A stretch of DNA of 64,000 nucleotides from an uncultured Alphaproteobacteria bacterium (GTDB taxonomy: Bacteria > Pseudomonadota > Alphaproteobacteria > Rhodobacterales > Rhodobacteraceae). Positions within the stretch are counted from its first letter, which is position 1. Each line of letters begins with the position of its first letter. The notes under the pieces are model-generated. The model had not been told where the DNA came from. It made no database searches and was given only the letters and a program-made list of their open reading frames with translations. The position numbers were made by a program, and so were the translations under genes. The stretch is from NCBI GenBank assembly GCA_902537235.1, contig CACBAO010000003.1:47934-111933 (forward strand), read 5' to 3'. Shown one piece after another: positions 54,432-63,241 of this stretch.

Positions 54432-54776
54432 TCAGAAAGGCAGCTTGAATCCTTCGGGCAAACCAAACGCCTGTCCCATCTTGGCCATCTCTTTTTTTGA
54501 GGCCTCTTCACTCTTAGATTTGCAGTCCTTAATTGCTGCTAAAAGCAGGTCTTCTATAACTTGCTTTTCTGATGGGATTAAAATTGACTCATCTATTTCG
54601 ATATTTTTGAAAGTTCCTTTAGCTGTACCAAAAACCTTGACAAGTCCACCCCCTGCTTCTCCTAAAACTTCGACGTTATCTAGTTCGCTCTGTGCATCAA
54701 GCATTTTCTGTTGCATTTCCTGAGCCTGCTTCATTAACTTTGCCATGTCACCTAATTGGCCTAGTCCTTTAAACAT
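54432..54776 (-). CDS. Nucleoid-associated protein YbaB/EbfC
   Basis: A small dimeric DNA-binding protein of 114 residues. It begins MFKGLGQLGDMAKLMKQAQEMQQKMLDAQSEL (first 20 residues typical) and has the family centre GEAGGGLVKVFGTAKGTFKNIEIDESIL followed by LEDLLLAAIKD-like helices. The usual place between dnaX and recR is kept, 36 bases after dnaX. The exact cellular role of the family is still debated. Confidence 0.93.
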   Translation of the reverse strand: MFKGLGQLGDMAKLMKQAQEMQQKMLDAQSELDNVEVLGEAGGGLVKVFGTAKGTFKNIEIDESILIPSEKQVIEDLLLAAIKDCKSKSEEASKKEMAKMGQAFGLPEGFKLPF

Positions 54777-54812
54777 TTTATTCCTCTTCTTTATTACAGA
54801 TTTTTTTATAAC

Positions 54813-56141
54813 TCATTTCTTTACAGTTGCCCCTGGAAAAATATCTAAAATCTCTTTCACAGCGCTGCTATCTGGCCTCTCCGTTTCAGTATTTTCGACG
54901 TTACTTTGACGTTCATCCATTATTTCACTCTTTTCTGGCGTTTTCAAGACTGACTTATTTTCCATATTGTAAACATGCATCATGCTATCAGAACCAATAT
55001 CCAAAACACTTTTTATAAGTGTATCAGGTGAAGGCAAAATTGACATGTGACATGCTCTTAGTAACAACATCTCTAAACTCATTACTGGCTCAGTAGCAAC
55101 TCTCAATTCATCAATTCCTTTAAAAAGAATTTGCCATAAACTTGTTAAAATAATCGTATCAGTTTTAGTAGATAATTTTTCTGCAAGTTTTTTTTCTTCA
55201 ATTGAATAATCATCAATTATCAAGTCATTATCCCCTATGCTTGATACGCTTATCAAATGTAAACATCCTAACAATTCTTGGAGTAGCGTGGCAGCGCTTG
55301 TATTTCCTGCTATAAAATCCCTACTTCTTTTAAGTGCCTCTGCTGTTTTTCCTTTTATGATGAGTTCAAGAAGATTTAAAGTATCAGATTTAGAAATTTT
55401 TCCTAATAATTCATTAACCATCTGGTTTTCAATTTTTGATCCACAATTTACTAATACTTGATCAAGAATTGATAAAGCATCTCTAACGGAACCTTCAGCC
55501 TCTCTAGCAATGGTCTTTAAAGCTTCTTTTTCAGCGCTTAGCCCTTCGCGCTGCAAAATTTCAATTAGATGGTTGATTAGCACAACGCCTTCTAATCGTT
55601 TTAAGTCGAAGCGATTAACTCTCGATAATATTGTTAGGGGAATTTTTTTTATCTCAGTTGTTGCAAATATAAACTTCACATGCTCTGGAGGTTCCTCCAA
55701 TGTTTTTAGTAAAGCATTGAAAGCGGAATTAGACAACATATGAACTTCATCTATAATATAAACTTTAAATTTCGCTGAAGCAGCTCTATAAACCACGGTT
55801 TCAATTATTTCTCTAATATCATTTACGCCAGTTTTGCTTGCTCCATCCATTTCAATGACATCTACGTGTCTACCTAACTGAATTGAATTACAGTTAGAGC
55901 AAGAATTGCACGGCTCTACTTCACCATCTTTTTTTTCTGTGCAGTTTAGCGCTTTTGCTATAAGTCTTGCAGTAGAAGTTTTGCCGACCCCTCTGTCACC
56001 ATGTAGTAAAAAGGCATGACCGACCCTATTGGAAAGAAAAGAATTTCTCAAAGTCTTTACTAATGTATCCTGACCAACTAATTCAGAAAACAGAGTAGGT
56101 CTATATTTAAGCGCTAATACTTTATATGGCTCTACAGACAA
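54813..56141 (-). CDS. dnaX: DNA polymerase III subunit gamma/tau (short form)
   Basis: The clamp-loader ATPase that also ties the replisome together. The 442-residue protein has KYRPTLFSELVGQD, Walker A LLHGDRGVGKTSTARLIAKAL, a zinc module CNSCSNCNSIQ, Walker B VYIIDEVHMLSNSAFNALLKTLEEPP and the SRC-like LSRVNRF. The linker after residue about 370 is short, but the end VKEILDIFPGATVKK resembles the tau C-terminus of Alphaproteobacteria, so this looks like a compact tau, not a truncated gamma. Starts at TTG 56141 with AAGGAA upstream. The SRP RNA lies just upstream on the same strand. Confidence 0.93.
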   Translation of the reverse strand: MSVEPYKVLALKYRPTLFSELVGQDTLVKTLRNSFLSNRVGHAFLLHGDRGVGKTSTARLIAKALNCTEKKDGEVEPCNSCSNCNSIQLGRHVDVIEMDGASKTGVNDIREIIETVVYRAASAKFKVYIIDEVHMLSNSAFNALLKTLEEPPEHVKFIFATTEIKKIPLTILSRVNRFDLKRLEGVVLINHLIEILQREGLSAEKEALKTIAREAEGSVRDALSILDQVLVNCGSKIENQMVNELLGKISKSDTLNLLELIIKGKTAEALKRSRDFIAGNTSAATLLQELLGCLHLISVSSIGDNDLIIDDYSIEEKKLAEKLSTKTDTIILTSLWQILFKGIDELRVATEPVMSLEMLLLRACHMSILPSPDTLIKSVLDIGSDSMMHVYNMENKSVLKTPEKSEIMDERQSNVENTETERPDSSAVKEILDIFPGATVKK

Positions 56142-56194
56142 TCTTACGCTTCCTTAAAATTTACTTAGTAAAAGTTATAACAAGTTTGATTACC

Positions 56195-56292
56195 AACGAG
56201 AGATCGACAAACGACCTAAACCTTTACAATTCGGCTGCTTCCTTTCAGACCTGACCGGGTGATCGATAAGGTTTACCCGAGCCAATCTCTCA
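56195..56292 (-). ncRNA. ffs: Signal recognition particle RNA (4.5S)
   Basis: The RNA core of the signal recognition particle, which targets membrane proteins with Ffh. The minus strand carries the invariant GGTCAGGTCTGAAAGGAAGCAGCC apical domain (plus-strand 56233-56256). Arms GAGAGAT (56285-56291) and ATCTCTC (56198-56204) and the AAACCTTA/TAAAGGTTT segments pair to make the long hairpin, so the ends are good to a few bases. A promoter lies directly upstream. dnaX follows 50 bases later, its common neighbour. Confidence 0.9.
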
Positions 56293-56298
56293 CTTATA

Positions 56299-56326
56299 AT
56301 TATATATCTAACAAAGTCTTAAACAA
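56299..56326 (-). promoter_or_regulatory. Probable ffs promoter
   Basis: On the minus strand TTGTTT (56321-56326) and a perfect TATAAT (56299-56304) are 16 bases apart. Transcription would begin near 56292, which coincides with the 5' end of the SRP RNA hairpin. Confidence 0.6.
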
Positions 56327-56354
56327 GAAAATTAAATATGCTAAGGATTACGCG

Positions 56355-57308
56355 ATGGATTTAGACTCCCCTCCATTATTTTCTCTAATGAACTTAGAAA
56401 GAAAGGCAAATCTTCGAAACTTAAAAAATGTTAAAAACTTAAAAAATTGTTCTCATCTGATTATTTGGAGAGGTAAGCTTCTTTTCCAATTTAATGATGG
56501 GAAACCTTTTCCTTATCTTATAAAACAAAGAATAAGATTTATACAAAGCCTGAAAAAGTATATTTTTTTAGGAGAATTTGAAAATAGAAATGTTGTCTTG
56601 TGGGATATTTCTGACTCAAGAGAGGTTTTAGGAAATACGGAACAAATCGGATCCTTTAATGACCCCGAAAGAAATTTTCACCCAGATCTACCAAAGAACA
56701 CTTATTTTTGTGACTTACGGAATTTATTACCGTTATTAAATCCTAAATATGGAAATTTATGCGCAACAGCAAAGGGAATGTATGAGTGGCACAAAAGGGT
56801 TAGTTTTTGTCAATCTTGTGGTGGCAAATTATCTTCTAAAAAAGCAGGGTGGGAAAAGACCTGTGAGAAATGCAATTATAAGCAATTCCCTAGAATTGAC
56901 CCTGTGGTTATAATGTTAGTTAAAAAGGGAAATGACATACTTCTTGGGCGATCACATGGTTGGCCTGCAAAAATGTATTCTTGTTTAGCGGGCTTTATAG
57001 AGCCTGGTGAAACGATTGAGGCTGCAGCTGAAAGAGAAGTTATGGAAGAGAGTGGAGTAAGAATAAAAAATGTTCAATACGTAACAAGTCAACCATGGCC
57101 ATTTCCTGCATCATTGATGATAGGGTGCACTGGTGAAGCACAAAGCAGAACTATTAAAATTGACAAAGATGAACTTGAAGATGTGATTTGGGTCAGCAAA
57201 GAAGAGGTTTTTAGAGCGCTGAATGGTTTAGACACATCGATTTTTATGGCTAGGAAAGGTGCTATAGCAAGATATCTTATTGAAAAGTGGGTTGCTGGAC
57301 TGATTTGA
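56355..57308 (+). CDS. nudC: NADH pyrophosphatase (NAD+ diphosphatase)
   Basis: A Nudix hydrolase that cleaves NADH and removes NAD caps from RNA. The protein of about 317 residues has a zinc ribbon (CQSCGGKL and CEKCNYKQFPRIDP), the Nudix box GFIEPGETIEAAAEREVMEESG, and the NADH-specificity motif SQPWPFPASLMIG. I start at ATG 56355, with AAGGA 7 bases upstream; the frame open from 56259 would enter the SRP RNA gene. Divergent from ffs and its promoter. Confidence 0.93.
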   Translation: MDLDSPPLFSLMNLERKANLRNLKNVKNLKNCSHLIIWRGKLLFQFNDGKPFPYLIKQRIRFIQSLKKYIFLGEFENRNVVLWDISDSREVLGNTEQIGSFNDPERNFHPDLPKNTYFCDLRNLLPLLNPKYGNLCATAKGMYEWHKRVSFCQSCGGKLSSKKAGWEKTCEKCNYKQFPRIDPVVIMLVKKGNDILLGRSHGWPAKMYSCLAGFIEPGETIEAAAEREVMEESGVRIKNVQYVTSQPWPFPASLMIGCTGEAQSRTIKIDKDELEDVIWVSKEEVFRALNGLDTSIFMARKGAIARYLIEKWVAGLI

Positions 57309-57365
57309 TAAAACCTTGGCTTTTGGTTTAATTAGTCATCCATATTTGATTATCAACTAAAACTA

Positions 57366-57371
57366 TATAAT
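57366..57371 (+). promoter_or_regulatory. Possible -10 element before the hydantoinase gene
   Basis: A perfect TATAAT lies 38 bases upstream of the ATG at 57410 in the 101-base gap after nudC. A TTGATT upstream is only 14 bases away, so the -35 is poor. AAAGGAA sits just before the ATG as ribosome binding site. Confidence 0.4.
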
Positions 57372-57409
57372 ATCTTTCAATAGCGATGTAGGACGGGTAG
57401 ATAAAGGAA

Positions 57410-60400
57410 ATGTTAAATTCAAATCAGATAAAGCTATGGGATTTTTGGATTGATAGAGGTGGTACGTTTACTGATATTGTTGCAAGAGATCCCGATGGAA
57501 GCCTATTTACTGATAAATTACTTTCCGAAAACGAACAACTTTATAAAGACGCAGGTTTGGCAGGTATTAAGCGTTTTCTAAAAGTCCCTTATGACGAAAA
57601 AATACCTATGAATAATATAAACTCCATAAAAATGGGAACAACAGTCGCGACAAATGCCCTTCTGGAAAGAAAGGGATTTCCCGTAGTTTTATTAACCACC
57701 AAGGGATTGAGAGACCAACTACGAATAGCATACCAAAACAGACCCAATCTTTTTGATAGGCAAATAATACTAAATGACCCTTTATATGATCACATAGTTG
57801 AAGTTGAGGAACGAGTGACATCTTCCGGTAAAATATTACAGCCAATCAATAAGGAAAAGCTCTATGAAGATCTTAGAAAGATAAAAAATGTGGGGGAAAA
57901 GTCCTGTGCAATTGTTTTCATGCATAGTTGTAAATTTAACAAACATGAAAAAGAGGCAGAGGAAGTAGCAAAGGCTATAGGGTTTTCACACATTTCGTTA
58001 AGCTATAGAACGTCTCAAATTATGAAGTACGTTATGAGAGGTGACACTACTGTAGCCGATGCATACCTGAGCCCTGTTTTAAACAGGTATATTGAAACCC
58101 TCTGCGAAGAGTTTAAGGGAGATATAAGTGGTAAGATTAGCTTTATGCAATCAAATGGGGGTCTCACCGATGCCAGTCTTTTTTCTGGTAAAGACTCAAT
58201 TTTATCTGGTCCAGCCGGAGGTGTTATAGGCGGTATTAAAACTAGCGCTCTAGATAAGGAACACAAAATAATAGGGTTCGATATGGGAGGAACGTCAACT
58301 GATGTTTGGCATTACTCCGGCGAGCTAGAGAGAACAATGAATAATAAAATTGATGGGATTCGTATCTCAATTCCAATGTTGAGCATAAACACTATTGCGG
58401 CAGGTGGTGGTAGTATCCTCTCCGAAAAATCAGAAAGATTGATTGTAGGACCTGAGAGCGCAGGAGCAACGCCAGGACCGGCATGTTATGCTCGAGGAGG
58501 TCCATTAACAATTACCGATAGTAACCTGGTTACAGGAAGAATTCATGCTGATTTTTTTCCAAACACTTTTGGGTATAACAGCAATGAAAGCTTGTCACTA
58601 AGTGCATCAAAAATTCTATTTGAGCAACTAAGTGATAAAATGAATGTTCCTATAGAAGAAATTGCTGAAGGATACATCAGCATAGCAGATAATTGTATGG
58701 CCGAAGCCATAAAAAAAATATCAGTTCAAAGAGGTTATGACCTACGAGAATATTGCCTAACCGTTTTTGGGGGTGCTGCAGGCCAGCATGCTTGCTCGAT
58801 AGCAGAGATACTTGACATAAAGACCTGTCTTATTCACCCCCATGCTTCGGTACTTTCAGCTTATGGTATGGGTTTAGCAGATATAAGAACTAATAAAAGT
58901 AAGGTTATAGAAAAATATTTAACAAGAGAAACATTATTAGAAACTGCTCTTATAGCCGACAGTCTCAGCACCTCAACAATGGAGAATCTTGAAAAACAAA
59001 ATGTCTTGGAAAAAAATATAACTTATATAATCAAATTATTCATAAAACTGCAGGGAACAGATACCAGTCTAGAATTTGATTTTGATACGACAACTAATTT
59101 ACAAATAAAATTTAAGGAAACCTATTTACGGCTTTTCGGATTCGAACCTGCATCAAAAAAATTGGTTATAGAGTCTGTGTTCGTTGAAGCCGTTGGTGGT
59201 ACTGATGTAGACATAAAAAGCAACAAATCCGTTGAAGGGCTGACAACTAAAAAATTGTCAACTGTAACCAAAAAGGTTTACATCGATGGAGAGTGGAGTG
59301 ATTGTCAATTTTTACCCATAGAAAATTTAAGAAAAAACTCAAAAATTTCAGGACCTGCCGTTCTTGTTGGATCCCAGACATCGATTCTACTTAAAAAAGG
59401 CTGGGATAGCGCTCTACAAGAGAGTGGAGCAATAAAACTTAAAAGAGTGAAGACTTTTCAACCAAAAAGCCATACTGAAAGCGCTCAGATTGAGGTGTTT
59501 AATAATTTATTTATGTCAATTGCTGAACAAATGGGATTTGTTTTAGAAAAGACTGCGCAGTCAATAACTATTAAAGAACGGTTAGATTTTTCCTGTGCTA
59601 TTTTTGATAAAAACGGGGAGCTGGTTGCCAATGCTCCCCACATGCCAGTCCATTTAGGATCGATGGACTCAACAGTAAAGTCTATAATAAAAAACAATCC
59701 TACTTTATCTTATGGCGACATTTTTGCTATCAATGCACCATATAACGGAGGAACTCATCTCCCAGATATAACTATAGTTAATCCCATTTGGAATTCTGAG
59801 AAAAATGAGATAATTTTTTATACGGCAGCTCGAGGGCATCATACTGATATCGGTGGACTTACCCCAGGGTCTATGCCGTGCAACAGCACAAATATCAATG
59901 AAGAAGGAATTTATATTGATAATTGGAAAATCGTAGATAAGGGTATTTTTAAAGAAAAAGCGATCAAAGAAAAACTATTGTCAGGCTCATATCCAGCCAG
60001 ATCCCCTTCAACAAATATTGCTGATTTGAAAGCTCAAATTGCTGCGTGTAAGAAAGGAGAGATAGAATTACAAAAAATTGTCAATAAATATGGTCTAGAG
60101 ACAGTTTTCAGGTTTCAAGAACTCGTTTGTCAAAATGCTGAGAACGCCGTAAGGGAATCAATTAAGACTGTAAAAAGTACTGAAATCACATATAAGATGG
60201 ATAATGATTTATCAGGTGCAGTTAGAGAAATAAAAATCAGGTTAACTCCTAACGCAGAAGATCGTTCGATAGAGGTCGACTTTAATGGGACCACAATGCA
60301 ACTAGAAAGTAATTATAACGCTCCCCTACCTGTGACCAGAGCAGCTGTATTATATGCTTTTAGAGTATTAACTGGAGGCAATATTCCTATGAACTCCGGG

Positions 60401-61039
60401 ATCATGAAACCGATAAAAATAAAAATACCTAAGGCTAGTATTTTATCTCCAGAGTATCCCGCCGCGGTAATAGCAGGTAACGTCGAGACTAGCCAAGCAG
60501 TAACCTCTGCCTTGTTAATGGGTTTTGGTATTCAAGCAGCATCTCAGTCAACCATGAATAATATTACATGGGGAAATGAAAAGTTTCAGTATTATGAAAC
60601 AATTTGCGGTGGTACAGGTGCAGGTATAAATTTTTCTGGAAATTTTTATCAAGGCACCTCCGCTGTTCACAGTCATATGACAAACAGCCGATTAACCGAT
60701 CCAGAGACGCTTGAGTTCAGATATCCTGTTATATTGGAAGAATTTTCTATACGCAAAGGATCTGGAGGTTTTGGGCGCTACAATGGGGGTGACGGCGTAG
60801 TTCGCAAAATCTCTTTTCTGGAGCCAATGATAATTTCAGTTCTTTCTGGCCATAGAGCTATTGGTCCACCAGGGCTATTAGGCGGAGGACCGGGCAAAGT
60901 TGGATCAACAAATCTAATAAGAAATGACGGTAGTTTAGAGATATTGAAGTATGCCGATCAAATAGAAGGAAAAAAAGGCGACACTTTGATTGTGAAAACT
61001 CCTGGGGGCGGGGCCTTAGGAACTGTACACGATAAGTAG
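57410..61039 (+). CDS. Fused hydantoinase A/B protein, 5-oxoprolinase type (ATP-hydrolysing)
   Basis: At 1209 residues this is the largest gene here. Residues 1 to about 690 form the HyuA-like part: IDRGGTFTDIVARDPDG, MGTTVATNALLERKG, IGFDMGGTSTDVWHYSGE and SAGATPGPACYARGGPLTITDSNLV with actin-type nucleotide-binding loops. From about 695 on is the HyuB-like part: MGFVLEKTAQSITIKERLDFSCA, HMPVHLGSMDSTVK, INAPYNGGTHLPDITIV and ARGHHTDIGG. The fused order is that of eukaryotic-type 5-oxoprolinase (OPLAH), which opens 5-oxoproline to glutamate with ATP. N-methylhydantoinase or acetophenone carboxylase activities exist in the wider family, so the substrate is likely but not proven. Ends 4 bases from the convergent ImuA-like gene. 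Confidence 0.88.
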   Translation: MLNSNQIKLWDFWIDRGGTFTDIVARDPDGSLFTDKLLSENEQLYKDAGLAGIKRFLKVPYDEKIPMNNINSIKMGTTVATNALLERKGFPVVLLTTKGLRDQLRIAYQNRPNLFDRQIILNDPLYDHIVEVEERVTSSGKILQPINKEKLYEDLRKIKNVGEKSCAIVFMHSCKFNKHEKEAEEVAKAIGFSHISLSYRTSQIMKYVMRGDTTVADAYLSPVLNRYIETLCEEFKGDISGKISFMQSNGGLTDASLFSGKDSILSGPAGGVIGGIKTSALDKEHKIIGFDMGGTSTDVWHYSGELERTMNNKIDGIRISIPMLSINTIAAGGGSILSEKSERLIVGPESAGATPGPACYARGGPLTITDSNLVTGRIHADFFPNTFGYNSNESLSLSASKILFEQLSDKMNVPIEEIAEGYISIADNCMAEAIKKISVQRGYDLREYCLTVFGGAAGQHACSIAEILDIKTCLIHPHASVLSAYGMGLADIRTNKSKVIEKYLTRETLLETALIADSLSTSTMENLEKQNVLEKNITYIIKLFIKLQGTDTSLEFDFDTTTNLQIKFKETYLRLFGFEPASKKLVIESVFVEAVGGTDVDIKSNKSVEGLTTKKLSTVTKKVYIDGEWSDCQFLPIENLRKNSKISGPAVLVGSQTSILLKKGWDSALQESGAIKLKRVKTFQPKSHTESAQIEVFNNLFMSIAEQMGFVLEKTAQSITIKERLDFSCAIFDKNGELVANAPHMPVHLGSMDSTVKSIIKNNPTLSYGDIFAINAPYNGGTHLPDITIVNPIWNSEKNEIIFYTAARGHHTDIGGLTPGSMPCNSTNINEEGIYIDNWKIVDKGIFKEKAIKEKLLSGSYPARSPSTNIADLKAQIAACKKGEIELQKIVNKYGLETVFRFQELVCQNAENAVRESIKTVKSTEITYKMDNDLSGAVREIKIRLTPNAEDRSIEVDFNGTTMQLESNYNAPLPVTRAAVLYAFRVLTGGNIPMNSGIMKPIKIKIPKASILSPEYPAAVIAGNVETSQAVTSALLMGFGIQAASQSTMNNITWGNEKFQYYETICGGTGAGINFSGNFYQGTSAVHSHMTNSRLTDPETLEFRYPVILEEFSIRKGSGGFGRYNGGDGVVRKISFLEPMIISVLSGHRAIGPPGLLGGGPGKVGSTNLIRNDGSLEILKYADQIEGKKGDTLIVKTPGGGALGTVHDK

Positions 61040-61043
61040 GCTA

Positions 61044-61739
61044 TCAAGTAGGCTTGTGTATATTAATAGTTCTTCTATCATAGCCTTTCTGTCTAGCGTT
61101 GATTATCCATGACGAGAGGTTTAACCTTGATTTACTGCATGTCAACTCCCACCGTTCTTCTAAGAAAGAACGTCTTTTTTTTGTAGATGAATTAATCAAA
61201 AGACTGGGCTTCATATACCATCTGCTCTCAACACCTATTATTTTACTTTGAAAAGAAGAAACTAACAATACTATCGGAAGAGTTTTATTTTTTTCTTCTG
61301 CTACACTTTTGAACGACAGTATTATTCTTCTTAGATTTGAATATTTAATTGGCTCACATAGCTCACATACTACAAGTTCACTTACATCTGACTTTAAAAA
61401 TTCTTCCATTACCCATATAGACTCTTGTTCTGTTATCGTATCCACCAAAATGAATTTATTTACATCAACCCAAGATGCAAGTCCATCGGGGTAAAGGGAC
61501 ATAGTAGACTCTTTTCTTCTTATCCACGTTATGTGGTTTTTTATATTTCTTGCGATTACAAGTGCAAAAATAAATCTTGACGGTCCAGCTATCTGATGAA
61601 CACTTCCTCTCCTAAGAAATAACCCTGGTAAAAACTCTAGGTATTGAATCCCAGAAAAATTAATATAACCCATACTAATGCCTAAAATAATTTGTTCTTC
61701 TTTTGTTCCTATATTAGTTGCAGTGTGTTTTAAAGGCAA
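61044..61739 (-). CDS. ImuA-like RecA-superfamily protein
   Basis: A 231-residue cytoplasmic protein. The N-terminal half, LEFLPGLFLRRGSVHQIAGPSRFIFALVIARNI, resembles the ImuA/SulA-like branch of the RecA fold, where RecA proteins have GPESSGKT. Here the P-loop reads GPSRFIFA, lacking the Gly-Lys-Thr needed to bind nucleotide. VNKFILVDTITEQESIWVMEEFLKSDVSELVVCEL and a late GVESRWYMKPS match ImuA-type sequences I recall from Rhodobacterales. No imuB or dnaE2 is next to it, so a role in mutagenic repair is not supported by context. Start is probably TTG 61739, 16 bases after the cytochrome stop; uncertain. Confidence 0.6.
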   Translation of the reverse strand: MPLKHTATNIGTKEEQIILGISMGYINFSGIQYLEFLPGLFLRRGSVHQIAGPSRFIFALVIARNIKNHITWIRRKESTMSLYPDGLASWVDVNKFILVDTITEQESIWVMEEFLKSDVSELVVCELCEPIKYSNLRRIILSFKSVAEEKNKTLPIVLLVSSFQSKIIGVESRWYMKPSLLINSSTKKRRSFLEERWELTCSKSRLNLSSWIINARQKGYDRRTINIHKPT

Positions 61740-61755
61740 ATGTTAATAAGCGTTT

Positions 61756-62277
61756 TTACTCGGATAAAGTATTTAGATATTCGATTAAATCAGCTCGGTC
61801 TTTATCTTTTTTAAGACCGGCAAAACTCATTGCAGTTCCAGGAGCATACTCGGAGGGCTTGGTAAGATACTTGTTAAGCTCTTCTATACTCCAGACCCCT
61901 TCTAGACCCATCAGCACCTTCGAATATTTGAACCCTTCTATGGACCCTATATCCCGGTTTATAACCTTGTAGAGATGAGGGCCAACGCCATTCGCTCCAT
62001 CGTCAAGCTTATGGCACGACTTACATTTACCAAATACTTTCTTACCCTTTTCAATATCTGCACTGGCAAGCAAAGTGGCAAAATCAACAATCTCCTCGCT
62101 GCTCTCCTCTGTCTCATCATCACTACTTTCAATCTCTAGATAATAAGCCAATTTTTCTTCCCCATAGTGATCGTCGCCACTATGGTAAACTATTTCAGTG
62201 CCCCAGTTTAAAAGTAAAAAAAAGAGAAGTGCCCCGCAAAGGGCTCCACCTATCTTGGTCCACTCGAAGGTATCCAT
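61756..62277 (-). CDS. Membrane-anchored class I cytochrome c (CycM-like)
   Basis: An electron carrier of 173 residues held to the inner membrane by an uncleaved N-terminal helix (residues 8-30, IGGALCGALLFFLLLNWGTEIV). An acidic linker (ESSDDETEESSEE) leads to the haem domain with Cys85, Cys88 and His89 in CKSCH, and the probable axial Met150 in GTAMSF. It resembles CycM and cytochrome c-y, which link the bc1 complex to cytochrome c oxidase. AGGAAT precedes the ATG. Divergent from pheA with 111 bases between, the pairing found in related bacteria. Confidence 0.9.
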   Translation of the reverse strand: MDTFEWTKIGGALCGALLFFLLLNWGTEIVYHSGDDHYGEEKLAYYLEIESSDDETEESSEEIVDFATLLASADIEKGKKVFGKCKSCHKLDDGANGVGPHLYKVINRDIGSIEGFKYSKVLMGLEGVWSIEELNKYLTKPSEYAPGTAMSFAGLKKDKDRADLIEYLNTLSE

Positions 62278-62388
62278 GTTTTTTTATTCCTAAATACAAA
62301 TAATACTATATGTTATATAAAAAATTGAAAAATATTCCACAACTGATTTCTAAAAAGAACGCGACAAAATGTACACCGTAATTAAGTT

Positions 62389-63240
62389 ATGAAAAATAAG
62401 GTCCTGAAAATATCGTTCCAAGGAGCCCTTGGTTCATATTCACATCAAGCTTCAACTAAATTTTTTAAAGACCCGCTAGTTGTACCTTGTGAGTCCTTTG
62501 AGGAAGCGATTGAAACTGTAAGAAAAGGTAAAGCTGACAAGGCAATTTTACCAGTAGATAACTCCACTTATGGTAGAGTCGCTGATATTCACTCTCTTCT
62601 ACCGGCTTCAAAGCTTTTTATTACAGCAGAGTATTTTTTGCCTGTAGATATTTGCATGTTAGGCCCTAAATCATCGAACTTGAAAACAGTAACTACAGCA
62701 ACGAGCCATCCGGTTCTTTTAGGCCAATGTAAGGAATTTCTTAAAAAAAATAACATTAAGCCCATCTCAGGCTATGATACCGCAGGATCAGCAAGATTAA
62801 TCTCAGAAGAAAACAATAAGTTTAAGGGCGCATTAGCCTCAAAAATTGCTGCTCAAATCTATGGACTTAAAGTACTGCGAGCTAATGTTCAGGATAATAA
62901 AGACAACACGACTAGATTCTTGTTGATGGAAAAAAAGCCAAAGAAATTAATTAAACAACAAAAAAAAGTGATCACATCCATACTCTTTCAGGTGAGAAAC
63001 ATTCCCGCAGCTCTATATAAAGCCATGGGAGGTTTTGCTACCAATAATGTAAACATGATAAAACTGGAAAGTTATATGTTAGGAGGCTCATTTGAGGCGA
63101 CCCAATTCTTCGCTGACATTGAGGGACATCCTGAGGACGATTCTTTAAAGAGGGCTTTGGAAGAGCTCAAATATTTTACCAACAAGTTGGAAATAATTGG
63201 AGTATATAAAAGAAGTAATTTTAGACAAAAATACTCTTAG
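62389..63240 (+). CDS. pheA: Prephenate dehydratase
   Basis: Converts prephenate to phenylpyruvate in phenylalanine synthesis. The 283-residue monofunctional protein has FQGALGSYSHQAS near the start, LPVDNSTYGRVADIHSLL, ASKIAAQIYGL and the catalytic TRF in DNTTRFLLME. A C-terminal ACT domain (VRNIPAALYKAMGGFATNNVNMIKLES and GSFEATQFFADIEGHP) should give phenylalanine feedback. It lacks a chorismate mutase domain. Its stop is 1 base from the convergent rpoH stop. Confidence 0.94.
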   Translation: MKNKVLKISFQGALGSYSHQASTKFFKDPLVVPCESFEEAIETVRKGKADKAILPVDNSTYGRVADIHSLLPASKLFITAEYFLPVDICMLGPKSSNLKTVTTATSHPVLLGQCKEFLKKNNIKPISGYDTAGSARLISEENNKFKGALASKIAAQIYGLKVLRANVQDNKDNTTRFLLMEKKPKKLIKQQKKVITSILFQVRNIPAALYKAMGGFATNNVNMIKLESYMLGGSFEATQFFADIEGHPEDDSLKRALEELKYFTNKLEIIGVYKRSNFRQKYS

Positions 63241-63241
63241 T

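Noticed and set aside
56259..56354. N-terminal extension of NudC
   Set aside because: These codons run into the SRP RNA gene and its promoter, and the ATG at 56355 has a proper ribosome site.
61034..61054. Direct repeat AAGTAGGCT between the hydantoinase and ImuA-like gene ends
   Set aside because: Only 9 bases, partly inside coding sequence, without transposase or target-site features; likely chance.
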